64,000 bases of DNA, taken from Candidatus Poribacteria bacterium (GTDB taxonomy: Bacteria > Poribacteria > WGA-4E > WGA-3G). A program made the position numbers and the translations under genes. The notes beneath the pieces are model-generated. The model was not told the origin of the DNA and made no database searches. It saw only the letters and a program-made list of their open reading frames with translations. The DNA lies in assembly GCA_022827625.1 (NCBI GenBank), contig JAJEIE010000018.1, positions 186,001 to 250,000 of the forward strand, given 5' to 3'. How positions within the stretch are numbered: position 1 is the first letter of the stretch; every line of letters begins with the position of its first letter. Shown in pieces: positions 16,738 through 25,684 of this stretch.

Positions 16738-19629
16738 CTATTTCCGAATCACCATCTTCCGCGTAGCCGACGATTCAGGGGTGTGCAACTCGTAGAAATA
16801 AACGCCTGAAGCCAGCCGTTCACCCACGTCATTACGTCCATCCCAGTAAGCCGCATGCGATTTACCAAGGTAGTAGCCCGCCTGCTGGAATCCGAGATCC
16901 AGATGCCGGACGATCTGCCCAGTTGCCGAATAGATACGAATCGTAACCTCAGCATCGTTTGCCAATTGATACGGCAACCACGTCTCTGGATTGAACGGGT
17001 TCGGGTAATTCGCAAGTAGGGCAGTCTGTTTCGGTATCAGGTCTGCCGGTGTGAGCCGAAGTTCGGTAAATGCCCGATGAATGTCTGCCGCACTGATTTT
17101 ATGCTGGCGTGTGCGGATGAGACTCCCGGTTGTATCGCGGACTTCAACCCTCAACACATCGCCGACAGAGACAACCGCTTGACGGTTCATATCTGCCCAA
17201 GCGGCATGGAAGTTGTTACTGGCAGCCGCCTCAGCGACTCTGGTGTGCCCATTGTAGACAGTTAGCGTCACACCGCTGATGCCTTCAAGTTCCGCACGTA
17301 AGACGAACGCCCATGTCTTCGGAATTGATGGCTGCGTCGGTGCCGCTGCTGTCGGGGTCGTGTTTTCCCATGCGCTACCGGTGAAACCGGCAATCTGCAG
17401 TGTAGTGACGTTGACAATGTATCCCATCCCACCTTCAATTGGGAAGCCGTCCCCTGTAGAATTTGCCGTAAATCCGGTAAACCCTTGCGTAGTCGGATCG
17501 AGTCTAATAACGGTAGTCGCGCCGATCTTTTCAAGGAATGAACGCGCTGTGTAAGGTGTGTTTGGCATAAGCGGTAAGCCGATCATGTTCAAACCTGGGT
17601 TGAGGACCATGACGAACGCTTCCTCGCTGGCGGGTGCAACCAGGCTGTCAGCACGGAAAGCAAGGTTCTGAATACGTTCGTCGCTTTCGGGACCGGCATC
17701 CGCTATGTCAAACGGTGTTTCACTAAAATTCGCCGCAAGATATTCCGCAAGCGCGTCTTGCTCTGTACCGGGCGCAGCGAAAGTCGCTTGCCCACCCGAC
17801 TGTTCCTCTGTCATCACTTCAGCAAGGTCAACGCGATGTGTATTCGGGAAATTACCGTACGGATAATCGTCTCCGCCGTCGACAAGGAAAGTGATTGTGA
17901 CCATTCGGAAAGTCCGAGCTGCATCTCCCACGATTTCACTGTTTTGTACAACGATATCCGTCGGGTTTCCATCGGCGTCGGTGATAACGAGTGATTGAAC
18001 CCTGTCACCTTCGGGGAGCGACGCATCAAAACTGAACGCCATTCCTGCAATTTGTGGAAAACGTCCAGGGGTTGAACCTTCACCTGACGCCGCAACTGTG
18101 TGTTCGATGACTGCCAGGAGTTCCGCCGCGCTTAAGGTCAAAAGTGTCAATCCATTGTTGAATCGGAGTGTATTTTCAATATCGATCTGCGAAATCTGAC
18201 CGGCTGCTTTACCTACCAAGGCGTTCGCGGGTGGCGGAAGCAGTTCTCCATACACCGTCAGACCAATCGGGGTGCGAATGCCGCCGCCATTTTTCAAAGA
18301 GACGACAACGCTTGGATCAACCTGTTGCCCAGCGGCGAGGTTTGCCTCGGCGATGAGGTTACCGGCATTCGTCTCCTCCGTGCGGATAGCACCCCGGTTA
18401 CCATTCAGATAGACGCTTGTCTGCCCAAAGATATTCCCGTCCTTGGCAAGCACAATATTCTGGACGGCTTCTGTGATTTCGACCACACGGGCTGCAGGTG
18501 CCGCATTACCCGTGTCTACCACACCTTGCGCGTCGGTGACAAAAGCACCGCTGACGACAGGGTCAATCGATTCAGGAATTAAGACACCTGCCGCGTCAAA
18601 ATCGACGACTAACCGTCCGACGTATCGGTAATTCCCATCTGTACCCACAATTGCAATCGGTTCATTCGTTGCCGATTGCGTCAAGATCGGATACGGACGT
18701 TCTGCGGTATCGCCGGGATGGAGCCTATCTGTTGCATCTGCGAGAAGCGTATTTGACCCACCGGCGATGATGATGTCAACATCTTTGACGTGCATCGCGA
18801 TTGCCTCATCGAGGCTAATCTGTTGAAGATGTCCTGTGAGAATAATTTTGTTGATGCCAGTGGCTGTTAGGGCATCAACGGATTCTTGGACGATGGCTGC
18901 CAATGCCGCCATATCGTTTGGATCTGCCGGTGCGATGCCGACATTCCCAGGGACAGAAAGGCTTCCGAGTAGTGGTGTTGTCATGCCGACAACCCCGATC
19001 TTTTCACCCGAAGGTGTGGTAATCACGACGCTTTTCGTGATACTGTTCGGAATCGTGCTCGCTTCCTGCCCCGGCTCGACAACAAGCGAAGCGAGACTGC
19101 TGTCGGAACTAAAGTCTAAGTTCGCGCTCAGGAACGGGAACGCTGTACCGACATAATCCCGATCCGGCGCAATCAGCCCCGCAAGCGTACCGGGACCTAA
19201 GTCGAATTCATGATTCCCCAAGGCACCTGTCATGAAGCCCATCGCATTGAGCATTAAAATGTCTGCGCGTCCTGAACCTTCTCGTCCTAACACTTCACGA
19301 AGGCTCCCATTATTCGCAGCTGCGAAAAACGGACCGGGAATGTAACTATCTCCAGCACCGATGATTACTGTATTTTCAACCTCGGTTTTGAGGGCATTCA
19401 GTACCGATGAGAAGCGTGGGGCGTTTTCGAGGGCTTCAATGCCGCCCTCCATGTCCGCCGCGTGGAGGAGTTGCAGCGTGGTTTTAGGCAAGGGGGCCTC
19501 TTCATTCTGCGAGAAAGCCGGTGTGCTAACTAACATAAGAGGGCTTAATAATAGGATTGAAAGAATTATCGTTGTAATATGGGCTTTACGCCCTACAGAA
19601 TTTGGAATAAAGCATTCCTTGTTGTTCAT
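16738..19629 (-). CDS. 5'-nucleotidase/2',3'-cyclic phosphodiesterase family protein with T9SS-type sorting domain
   Basis: About 963 residues from ATG 19629, which follows AAAGGAG. A signal peptide ends near 'LVSTPAFSQ'. The N-terminal metallophosphatase domain shows 'LLHAADMEGG', 'GAGDSYIPGPFF' and 'ALGNHEFDLGPG', and the following 5'-nucleotidase C domain shows 'SLKNGGGIRTPIG' and 'FSFDASLPEGDRV'. A beta-sandwich region then leads to a FlgD-like C-terminal domain with 'LLANYPNPFNPETWLPYQLA' and 'YWDGRNDVGERLASGVYFYE', the pattern of type IX secretion sorting domains. Likely role: cell-surface or extracellular phosphate release from nucleotides. It lacks the K-L-T-T-x-W tag, so two different C-terminal signals are used in this window. 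Confidence 0.9.
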   Translation of the reverse strand: MNNKECFIPNSVGRKAHITTIILSILLLSPLMLVSTPAFSQNEEAPLPKTTLQLLHAADMEGGIEALENAPRFSSVLNALKTEVENTVIIGAGDSYIPGPFFAAANNGSLREVLGREGSGRADILMLNAMGFMTGALGNHEFDLGPGTLAGLIAPDRDYVGTAFPFLSANLDFSSDSSLASLVVEPGQEASTIPNSITKSVVITTPSGEKIGVVGMTTPLLGSLSVPGNVGIAPADPNDMAALAAIVQESVDALTATGINKIILTGHLQQISLDEAIAMHVKDVDIIIAGGSNTLLADATDRLHPGDTAERPYPILTQSATNEPIAIVGTDGNYRYVGRLVVDFDAAGVLIPESIDPVVSGAFVTDAQGVVDTGNAAPAARVVEITEAVQNIVLAKDGNIFGQTSVYLNGNRGAIRTEETNAGNLIAEANLAAGQQVDPSVVVSLKNGGGIRTPIGLTVYGELLPPPANALVGKAAGQISQIDIENTLRFNNGLTLLTLSAAELLAVIEHTVAASGEGSTPGRFPQIAGMAFSFDASLPEGDRVQSLVITDADGNPTDIVVQNSEIVGDAARTFRMVTITFLVDGGDDYPYGNFPNTHRVDLAEVMTEEQSGGQATFAAPGTEQDALAEYLAANFSETPFDIADAGPESDERIQNLAFRADSLVAPASEEAFVMVLNPGLNMIGLPLMPNTPYTARSFLEKIGATTVIRLDPTTQGFTGFTANSTGDGFPIEGGMGYIVNVTTLQIAGFTGSAWENTTPTAAAPTQPSIPKTWAFVLRAELEGISGVTLTVYNGHTRVAEAAASNNFHAAWADMNRQAVVSVGDVLRVEVRDTTGSLIRTRQHKISAADIHRAFTELRLTPADLIPKQTALLANYPNPFNPETWLPYQLANDAEVTIRIYSATGQIVRHLDLGFQQAGYYLGKSHAAYWDGRNDVGERLASGVYFYELHTPESSATRKMVIRK

Positions 19630-19714
19630 CAAAATTACTCCTTTAAAATTAATTGGGTAATACTTATAGTATAATACCATACATACGCATAATAAGAGAA
19701 CCTATTTTTTCGAT

Positions 19715-19865
19715 AGGGTCATTTAGTTCTCCGATAAAAGCGAACATCAAATCGCGATATGCCATTGTAGGAGCGAGTGTTTTTGCTTGGGGTCTTTGCT
19801 TGGGTGTTTCTGCGGATTTCTTCATGCTCGCGATCTTCCAAAAATGACCCTGCTAAATAGCCCTA
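19715..19865. repeat. Element with AGGGTCATTTAGTT terminal inverted repeats (family G)
   Basis: AGGGTCATTTAGTTCTCC at 19715-19732 faces CTAAATAGCCCT at the far end (to 19865), with TGACCC just inside. Similar inverted ends enclose 28694-28964 and 54923-55043. It fills most of the 349-base gap 19630-19978; nothing else but a weak AT-rich promoter-like stretch near 19660-19690 is visible there. Confidence 0.55.
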
Positions 19866-19978
19866 TTTGCCTTGAAGAATTCATGGGCGCGTGTTATGCT
19901 TTAGATACAGTGCCGATTTTCTGGCACTAATATATGATGCCGATCATAGTGTTCAAGTAAATAAATTGGAGTATTTTG

Positions 19979-21397
19979 ATGTCTCGTTCAACCGAAAAAC
20001 GTCCCAACCTTGTCTATGTTTTTGCGGATCAACTCCGGTACCAGTCGTGTGGCTACGCCGGAGACCCTCGCGCCCGGACCCCTCATATCGACCGACTTGC
20101 TACAGAGAGTGCGAGTTTCTGCAACGCCGTCTCTGGGAGTCCGATGTGTGCGCCGTATCGCGCCTCGCTCTTCACCGGAAAATACGCCAGTAGCACCGGT
20201 ATGGCGATTAATGAGCTCCGAATGAACCCAAATCACGATTGCTTCGGGCATGTCCTCCATCGCAACGGCTACCAGACGAGTTACATCGGAAAATGGCATC
20301 TGTGGGCAAATCAATTGGGGCGGCACAGCGATCCGCGGAATTCTTACATCCCACCCGGACGGTATCGGCTCGGTTTCGATGGAGAGTGGTCGGCATATAA
20401 TTTTCATCATCTCTATTTTGACGCATATTACCACAAGGATTCACCTGAGAAAATCGTGATTCCCGGATATGAACCCGATGGGCAAACCGATTTGGCGATC
20501 GACTACCTGCAACGGGCATCGACAGCGGACGACCCCTTCGCGCTGTTCCTCTCAATCGGAACACCCCACGACCCATGGACACAAGATAACGTTCCAAATG
20601 AGGATTATGCATTGTTCCAGGATGTTGACTTCCCCCTCCCACCAAACTACCGGGACGAGAACGACCCGTATGGCGATACATGGGCAATTATGTCCGCCGC
20701 AGACCGTGCGCAACTCCCCGAATGGATGCGTGTTTATTACGCAATGACCACCAATCTGGATCGGAATATCGGGCGGTTGCTCCGTACTGTTGACGATTTG
20801 GGATTGCGCGACAACACAATTTTCGTCTTTACCTCCGATCACGGGGAGATGTTCGGGGCACAAGGTCGCCGCGCGAAAAACATCTTTTATGAAGAAGCGG
20901 TGCGTGTTCCGTTTCTGGTGCGATGGCAGGGACGGGTTCCAGAGGCGCATATCTCAGAGGCGTGCCTGAATACGCCTGACATCATGCCGACACTGCTCTC
21001 AATGATGGATCTGCCGATTCCCACGGATGTTGAAGGTGCGGACTTAAGCCGTGCCGCTTTTAATCAACCGACGGACGAACCCGACGCAGCATTTATGCAA
21101 GGCATGGGGTGTACGGCGAAATGGGAAGACGGATATGAGTGGCGGGCTCTCCGTACGCAGCAGCATACCTACGCTGTTCACCGTCCAGACAGGGGCGAGA
21201 AACTCTTTGATAATGTCGTCGACCCGTTCCAAACCCGTAACCTGATTGATGAACCCGCATCCGCTGAACGCCGAGATCAATTCCGAGCGATGCTAAAGCA
21301 ACGCATGGAGACACTTAACGACACTTTTGAAGCGTGTACATGGTATCGCTATAACTGGACTGAGGACCGGATCATCCTACGTACCGCAACGCTGTAG
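19979..21397 (+). CDS. Sulfatase
   Basis: The 472-residue enzyme has the signature C-A-P-Y-R at residues 57-61 ('SGSPMCAPYRASLFTGKYAS'). Other motifs are 'NLVYVFADQLRYQSCGYAG' at the N-terminus and 'TIFVFTSDHGEMFGAQGRR'. The start ATG 19979 follows TTGGAG with a suitable spacer. It differs strongly from the sulfatase at 15020, so it likely acts on another sulfated sugar. No signal peptide is seen. It lies alone on this strand, downstream of a family G element. Confidence 0.92.
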   Translation: MSRSTEKRPNLVYVFADQLRYQSCGYAGDPRARTPHIDRLATESASFCNAVSGSPMCAPYRASLFTGKYASSTGMAINELRMNPNHDCFGHVLHRNGYQTSYIGKWHLWANQLGRHSDPRNSYIPPGRYRLGFDGEWSAYNFHHLYFDAYYHKDSPEKIVIPGYEPDGQTDLAIDYLQRASTADDPFALFLSIGTPHDPWTQDNVPNEDYALFQDVDFPLPPNYRDENDPYGDTWAIMSAADRAQLPEWMRVYYAMTTNLDRNIGRLLRTVDDLGLRDNTIFVFTSDHGEMFGAQGRRAKNIFYEEAVRVPFLVRWQGRVPEAHISEACLNTPDIMPTLLSMMDLPIPTDVEGADLSRAAFNQPTDEPDAAFMQGMGCTAKWEDGYEWRALRTQQHTYAVHRPDRGEKLFDNVVDPFQTRNLIDEPASAERRDQFRAMLKQRMETLNDTFEACTWYRYNWTEDRIILRTATL

Positions 21398-21451
21398 ACG
21401 TATCACCAGAAGTTCTGGATGAAGTCTGTAAGCAGACTGAATCAAATTCAC

Positions 21452-21481
21452 TTGAAATCCTCTCAATAAACCTGTTATGAT
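21452..21481 (+). promoter_or_regulatory. Promoter for the DUF433/DUF5615 pair
   Basis: TTGAAA (21452-21457) and TATGAT (21476-21481) have an 18-base spacer. AGGAGA follows before the ATG at 21506. Confidence 0.5.
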
Positions 21482-21505
21482 TAAAAGAAAAAGGAGATAG
21501 ATGCT

Positions 21506-21718
21506 ATGGATAGAATCACTTTTAATCCTGATCAGTGCGGGGGCCGTCCTTGTATTCGCGGCATGCGGATTCGGGTAACAGATGTCTTAGATTTGTTGGC
21601 GAGTGGTCTCTCTTTTCAGGAAATTCTTGACGAAATGCCAGCGTTGGAATACGAAGACATTGTTGCTTGTCTTCAATTCGCCTCACGAAAAATTAACCAT
21701 CCTGTAATCGCCGCATGA
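21506..21718 (+). CDS. DUF433 antitoxin-like protein
   Basis: The 70-residue protein matches the DUF433 pattern: 'FNPDQCGGRPCIRGMRIRV' followed by a helix-turn-helix ('VLDLLASGLSFQEILDEMP'). DUF433 proteins are proposed antitoxins of VapBC-like systems. Its TGA overlaps the ATG of the next gene (ATGA at 21715-21718), so the pair is translationally coupled. It probably binds its own promoter together with the partner. Confidence 0.85.
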   Translation: MDRITFNPDQCGGRPCIRGMRIRVTDVLDLLASGLSFQEILDEMPALEYEDIVACLQFASRKINHPVIAA

Positions 21719-22056
21719 AGTTTTGGATTGATGTGCAACTTTCTCCTGCACTTGCCCCTTGGCTCAATGACACCTTTGGCGTACAGGCTTTTTCGCTTGA
21801 GTGGCTCGGGCTCCAAGGGGCTAGCGATAGGGGAATCTTCTCTGCAGCGCGCGAAGCAAACGCAGTTGTAATAACTAAAGATCAGGACTTTGTGCACTTG
21901 TTAAATCAGCTAGGTCCCCCACCACAGATTGTCTGGATAACTTGCGGCAATACCTCCAACGCTCAAATGCGTGAGATTCTGATACGGAATTTCCAAAAAG
22001 TCTTTTCGCTTTTGCAAGCGGGAGAGTCTTTGGTAGAAATCACTGCTATCTCATAA
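21715..22056 (+). CDS. DUF5615 PIN-like toxin
   Basis: The 113-residue protein has the DUF5615 PIN-like motifs: an N-terminal 'KFWIDVQLSPALAPWL' with the first acidic residue, and 'AREANAVVITKDQDFVHLL' with the central Asp pair. Such proteins are predicted RNases that pair with DUF433 antitoxins. The gene order and overlap fit this. Activity has not been shown from sequence. Confidence 0.85.
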   Translation: MKFWIDVQLSPALAPWLNDTFGVQAFSLEWLGLQGASDRGIFSAAREANAVVITKDQDFVHLLNQLGPPPQIVWITCGNTSNAQMREILIRNFQKVFSLLQAGESLVEITAIS

Positions 22057-22086
22057 ATCAGAGGCGTAGCTTTTCTGTACCAGATG

Positions 22087-24006
22087 CTACCGATACGTCT
22101 TAAACCCAGCTTCTACGCGCGTTTTGTGATAGAGGTTTAGCGTCCCACTCTCAACCCTTGCAGTCACCCGTCTCCCATCACTGAAAGTCACCTGAAATTG
22201 CGTATCAGAATCCTGCGAAATCTCTTCCGTCTTTGGCAACGGAATATCTTTCTCCGCTGCCCACGCCGTAATCAGTTTCGCGAGAGAATCGGCGTCACTG
22301 GGTGGCGGTGTTGCATCCTTCAATTCGATGCTGAAAGCAGGCATGCTCTTCTTCACATAATTAAACCAACGCGCAGTCCGCAGAAACGGCACAAGTGCCT
22401 GCAACGCTTCAGCAGTACCGATCCGACTCAACGCCTCCGACGAGAAACCCCGTACATACGCCGAGTCGCTCAGCAGTGCCTCACGCAACGCAGGAACCGC
22501 TTCAGTTGCGTCCGGTCCAATACGGGTCAATGCCTGTGCTGCAAAAAACGCTAAGTCCGTATCGTCGCGATCTTCCAGAACTCGCACCAACGCCGGAACC
22601 GTTTTCGACACCGGCACCTTAATCATACCCAGAGCCGAGGTCGCGTGCCGTCGTACCTCTTCCGATGCATCGGTGAGCAGTGCAATAAGTCCATCAACCG
22701 CTGCCGCTGCAACCGGACCCATCTCACCCAACGCATAAGCCGCTGAGGCGCGAACGTTCTCGCGTGTATCTTTCAATGCGGATACGAGTGCAGGCACCGC
22801 CGATGCACCGATCGCCGCGAGTCCGTGCGCTGGGTCGCAAATATGGAGAATCGGCTCCATCTCAAACGCCTCTTTTTCCGAATTAAGGGCGTCAATAAGC
22901 GGTTCAACTGCCGGTGTCCCAATCGCACCGAGCGCATAGATGGCGTTCCGACGCACAGGTTCATAACTGTCTTCAAGCGCATCGACGAGTGCGGAAGTGG
23001 CTTCTGCACCCTGGGTTCGCATAAACCCTAATTCGCTTGCTGCTTTCATACGAGTGGCTGCATCCCCAGTTTTTAACGCTTCAATCGCCGATGCTGCGTC
23101 TCTCGTGGTAGTTGGACGGTCGGTTTCATACAAATCGGTCTTTCCGTACATCCAATTCCATACATAGGTCCAGAGAATCTCAGCGTCGTAAGGGACATGA
23201 TTGATCTCTGGGGGTTGCCAAACTGAACTTTCGCTATGCCAAGACGGTGCCGTCGGCTGCTCCGTGCGCATAAAGACGAATTTCATGCCGTAGCGATTCA
23301 GTGAAATGTAGTTTTGAAGGAACGAATGCACCATGTCGAAGTGCATAATCCAGACGGTGCCGAGTTCACCAGACATCGGAACCAAGTTTCGGTTCAGGAA
23401 ATTCTCACGGAGCAATCGCGTGCCGTTTCCACCGGCGGCGTGCGCCTCGTGCCGTTCACGTTCACCGTCCAGCATAAATTCTCGGATGTATTGTGTCCCC
23501 GGAATAATACAGGTCGGTCCCTGCTCGGCGAGACAGGGCTGCGGATAATAGAAAAGGATTGCCCATCGCGGCGTGCGGTGCCGGGGTCGTTTCCCACCTG
23601 CGTGCCCATCTTTATGGAGCGGCATCATCAACCGTTCCTCGCCGTGTGGTGCGCGCTTGGAAAGCGCGCCTACCGGCGGCGTGGGTGTACTTCCGGCAAA
23701 ATTGGGATGGCAATGCCGATGCGGATGCATGACATACCCATTTCCCAAAAGACTCGTCAACGCGCCCCGGACTTCTGGAGACTCTAAGACGCTCTGGAGT
23801 TCCGGGACCAGCGGTAGGATATTATTGAGTGGGTTGTGTTGCCGATCGCCTCGGAAATCTATCGCACCGGCGAAGAGCTCGTCCGTTTTGTCGTAGATAG
23901 TTTCATGGATGTGCGTCGGCACGTCAGCGGTGACGTTGACGTATCCATTCACAATGAAATGGCGAATATCCTCGTCATTTAGAAGTTCCTGTTTAACGCT
24001 TGTCAT
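22087..24006 (-). CDS. PhyH-like oxygenase fused to HEAT repeats
   Basis: The 639-residue protein starts at ATG 24006, which follows GAGGGA; the frame is open 44 codons further but that part overlaps the downstream dehydrogenase gene. Residues 1-300 resemble PhyH ('FIVNGYVNVTADVPTHIHET', 'LMMPLHKDGHAGG', 'GPTCIIPGTQY', with a possible distal His in 'IMHFDMVHSFLQNY'). Residues about 320-550 hold six or more HEAT/PBS-lyase repeats, for example 'AIYALGAIGTPAVEPLIDAL' and 'AAYALGEMGPVAAAAVDGL'. A C-terminal region of about 80 residues is unassigned. An oxygenase joined to a protein-binding HEAT array is unusual; it may modify a protein or recruit partners, which is speculation. The gene ends convergent with the toxin-antitoxin pair. 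Confidence 0.85.
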   Translation of the reverse strand: MTSVKQELLNDEDIRHFIVNGYVNVTADVPTHIHETIYDKTDELFAGAIDFRGDRQHNPLNNILPLVPELQSVLESPEVRGALTSLLGNGYVMHPHRHCHPNFAGSTPTPPVGALSKRAPHGEERLMMPLHKDGHAGGKRPRHRTPRWAILFYYPQPCLAEQGPTCIIPGTQYIREFMLDGERERHEAHAAGGNGTRLLRENFLNRNLVPMSGELGTVWIMHFDMVHSFLQNYISLNRYGMKFVFMRTEQPTAPSWHSESSVWQPPEINHVPYDAEILWTYVWNWMYGKTDLYETDRPTTTRDAASAIEALKTGDAATRMKAASELGFMRTQGAEATSALVDALEDSYEPVRRNAIYALGAIGTPAVEPLIDALNSEKEAFEMEPILHICDPAHGLAAIGASAVPALVSALKDTRENVRASAAYALGEMGPVAAAAVDGLIALLTDASEEVRRHATSALGMIKVPVSKTVPALVRVLEDRDDTDLAFFAAQALTRIGPDATEAVPALREALLSDSAYVRGFSSEALSRIGTAEALQALVPFLRTARWFNYVKKSMPAFSIELKDATPPPSDADSLAKLITAWAAEKDIPLPKTEEISQDSDTQFQVTFSDGRRVTARVESGTLNLYHKTRVEAGFKTYR

Positions 24007-24028
24007 GGTCCCTCTTTTTTTCTCTCCT

Positions 24029-24991
24029 TTAATACCACGCCGCCTTGTTGACGACGTTCTGCAGCGGCGCGCCTTCAGCGAACCGACGGGCGTTTTCCAG
24101 CAGCACCGCAAATCGCCGTTCAGGAAGGTTCTCCGCATCTTTTACAGCGATATGTGGCGTTATTAACACATTCGGCAACTCCCACAATCGACTCTCCGCA
24201 GGTAAGGGTTCAACTTCAAATACGTCCAAACCGCACCCCGCAATAATCCCCTGTTCAAGTGCGGCAATAAGATCGGCAAGTTTCATCGTCTTACCGCGTC
24301 CGATGTTAACAAAGTACGCCGTGTTTTTCATCAAGGCGAAACGGTCTTTATGCCACATCCCTTCCGTTTCAGGTGTATGCGGGGTCGTCGCGATCACAAA
24401 GTCGGCGCGCGGCAGAAGCGAGTCTAACGCCGCGGGTTCATGTTTTTCTACGGAAGGCACCTCGTATTCCCACCTCGGATCAACACCGATGACTTCCATT
24501 CCGAATGCGTTACAGAGGCGTGCGGTTTCATGTCCGATACCACCGACGCCGACAATCAGGGCAGTCGCCGCCGCGAGGTCAACGTATCTTTTGCGAGCGT
24601 CTTTGTCCCAGTTCCCTTCGCGTTGTGCGTCCATATAGTAAGGCAGTCCACGCGAAAGCGCGAGCACGAACATCATGATGTGTTGTGCGATGTGGTCGTT
24701 GTAGATACCACGTGGATTACAGGCGACGACTGGGTGTTCAATCAATGCGGGATAGTAAAAACCCGGGAAGGGACCCGCAGCAGGATTCTGCAACCATTGT
24801 AGATTTTTCGCCAACGGCAATTGTTCCGGCGATACCCACCCGTAGACGGCATCGGCATCGGGGAGGTGTTCTGCGACTGCTGCGTCTGTCTCTGGCAAGA
24901 CAACGGTGTATACGGGCAATTCGTTCTGTAGGCGTTCCGCCCATTCGCGTAATTCAGCGTTCTGTGGCGGCATGATAATAAGTTTTGGCAC
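24029..24991 (-). CDS. D-2-hydroxyacid dehydrogenase (NAD-dependent)
   Basis: The 320-residue enzyme has the nucleotide-binding loop 'ALIVGVGGIGHETARLCNAF' and the catalytic elements of the family: Arg region 'TTPHTPETEGMWHKDR' and 'VNIGRGKTM', Glu in 'GCGLDVFEVEPLP', and His in 'LITPHIAVKDAE'. It reduces or oxidises 2-hydroxy acids; the closest family type looks like glyoxylate/hydroxypyruvate reductases. It lies directly upstream of the PhyH-HEAT gene on the same strand with a 22-base gap, so the two probably form an operon. The 292 bases upstream (24992-25283) show no feature I can name. Confidence 0.9.
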   Translation of the reverse strand: MPKLIIMPPQNAELREWAERLQNELPVYTVVLPETDAAVAEHLPDADAVYGWVSPEQLPLAKNLQWLQNPAAGPFPGFYYPALIEHPVVACNPRGIYNDHIAQHIMMFVLALSRGLPYYMDAQREGNWDKDARKRYVDLAAATALIVGVGGIGHETARLCNAFGMEVIGVDPRWEYEVPSVEKHEPAALDSLLPRADFVIATTPHTPETEGMWHKDRFALMKNTAYFVNIGRGKTMKLADLIAALEQGIIAGCGLDVFEVEPLPAESRLWELPNVLITPHIAVKDAENLPERRFAVLLENARRFAEGAPLQNVVNKAAWY

Positions 24992-25283
24992 GGGTTCTGT
25001 TCCTCTCTTTGGATAACTTTAGACAAGATGCCTATATCTTACCATAGTGGCATACCAAAATCAAGTCCCAGAAAAAATAGTCTTACACCGAAAATAAGCG
25101 TTGATTTTCAGACAGCAATGTAGTACAATAAGTCGTGTGAGCACGCAATACGTCAACTGGATATTAAGACAATTTTTAAGGAAATTCAGCGGGCACGGGA
25201 AACAGAATAGAGACTGGGTAGATCGTGGGAGAGAAGTAGCATGGGACAAGCTGCACACATTCTTGACATGCGTCTAATTTTTT

Positions 25284-25562
25284 TCACTTGACCCAAGTGA
25301 TGATGAGCCCAAGGAGGCTTCCAATACCAACAACAATACTGATGGCGAGGGCAATGTTCGCGCGGTGTGCTGAGGATGACTCAGAACGCCCTTCCATTTT
25401 TCCTTTTATCCAACCTACGTCCTGCTCAAGTGAACCCAGGCGATTCTCTACACGCTCAATGCGATCATCTACACGCTCAATGCGATTCTCTACACGCTCA
25501 ATGTGATTCTCTACACGCTCCATCCACTTTAAGACAAGGTTTTGGAATTCTTGATTATCCAT
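25284..25562 (-). CDS. Small coiled-coil protein with C-terminal membrane anchor
   Basis: The protein is about 92 residues from ATG 25562, chosen because GGAGTG lies 6 bases before it. A heptad coiled coil of the form IERVENR repeats four times (residues about 15-45), then a linker, then one C-terminal hydrophobic helix ('IALAISIVVGIGSLLGLIIT'). The heptads are also repeated at DNA level with a 21-base period, a sign of recent tandem expansion. The layout resembles other small coiled-coil tail-anchored proteins of unknown function. Confidence 0.65.
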   Translation of the reverse strand: MDNQEFQNLVLKWMERVENHIERVENRIERVDDRIERVENRLGSLEQDVGWIKGKMEGRSESSSAHRANIALAISIVVGIGSLLGLIITWVK

Positions 25563-25684
25563 GTTTAACACTCCATTTATGGTGAATTATGAAAATACAT
25601 TTACATTTCAGGGATACTTGTAGGAGGGATTTCCAAATCCCGACTTCCTCTACTTTTCCAAAATTTTAACATAATTCCACAGAG

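Noticed and set aside
19653-19847. A 64-codon plus-strand frame upstream of the sulfatase at 19979.
   Set aside because: It is made of a family G repeat and has no ribosome site or recognisable product.
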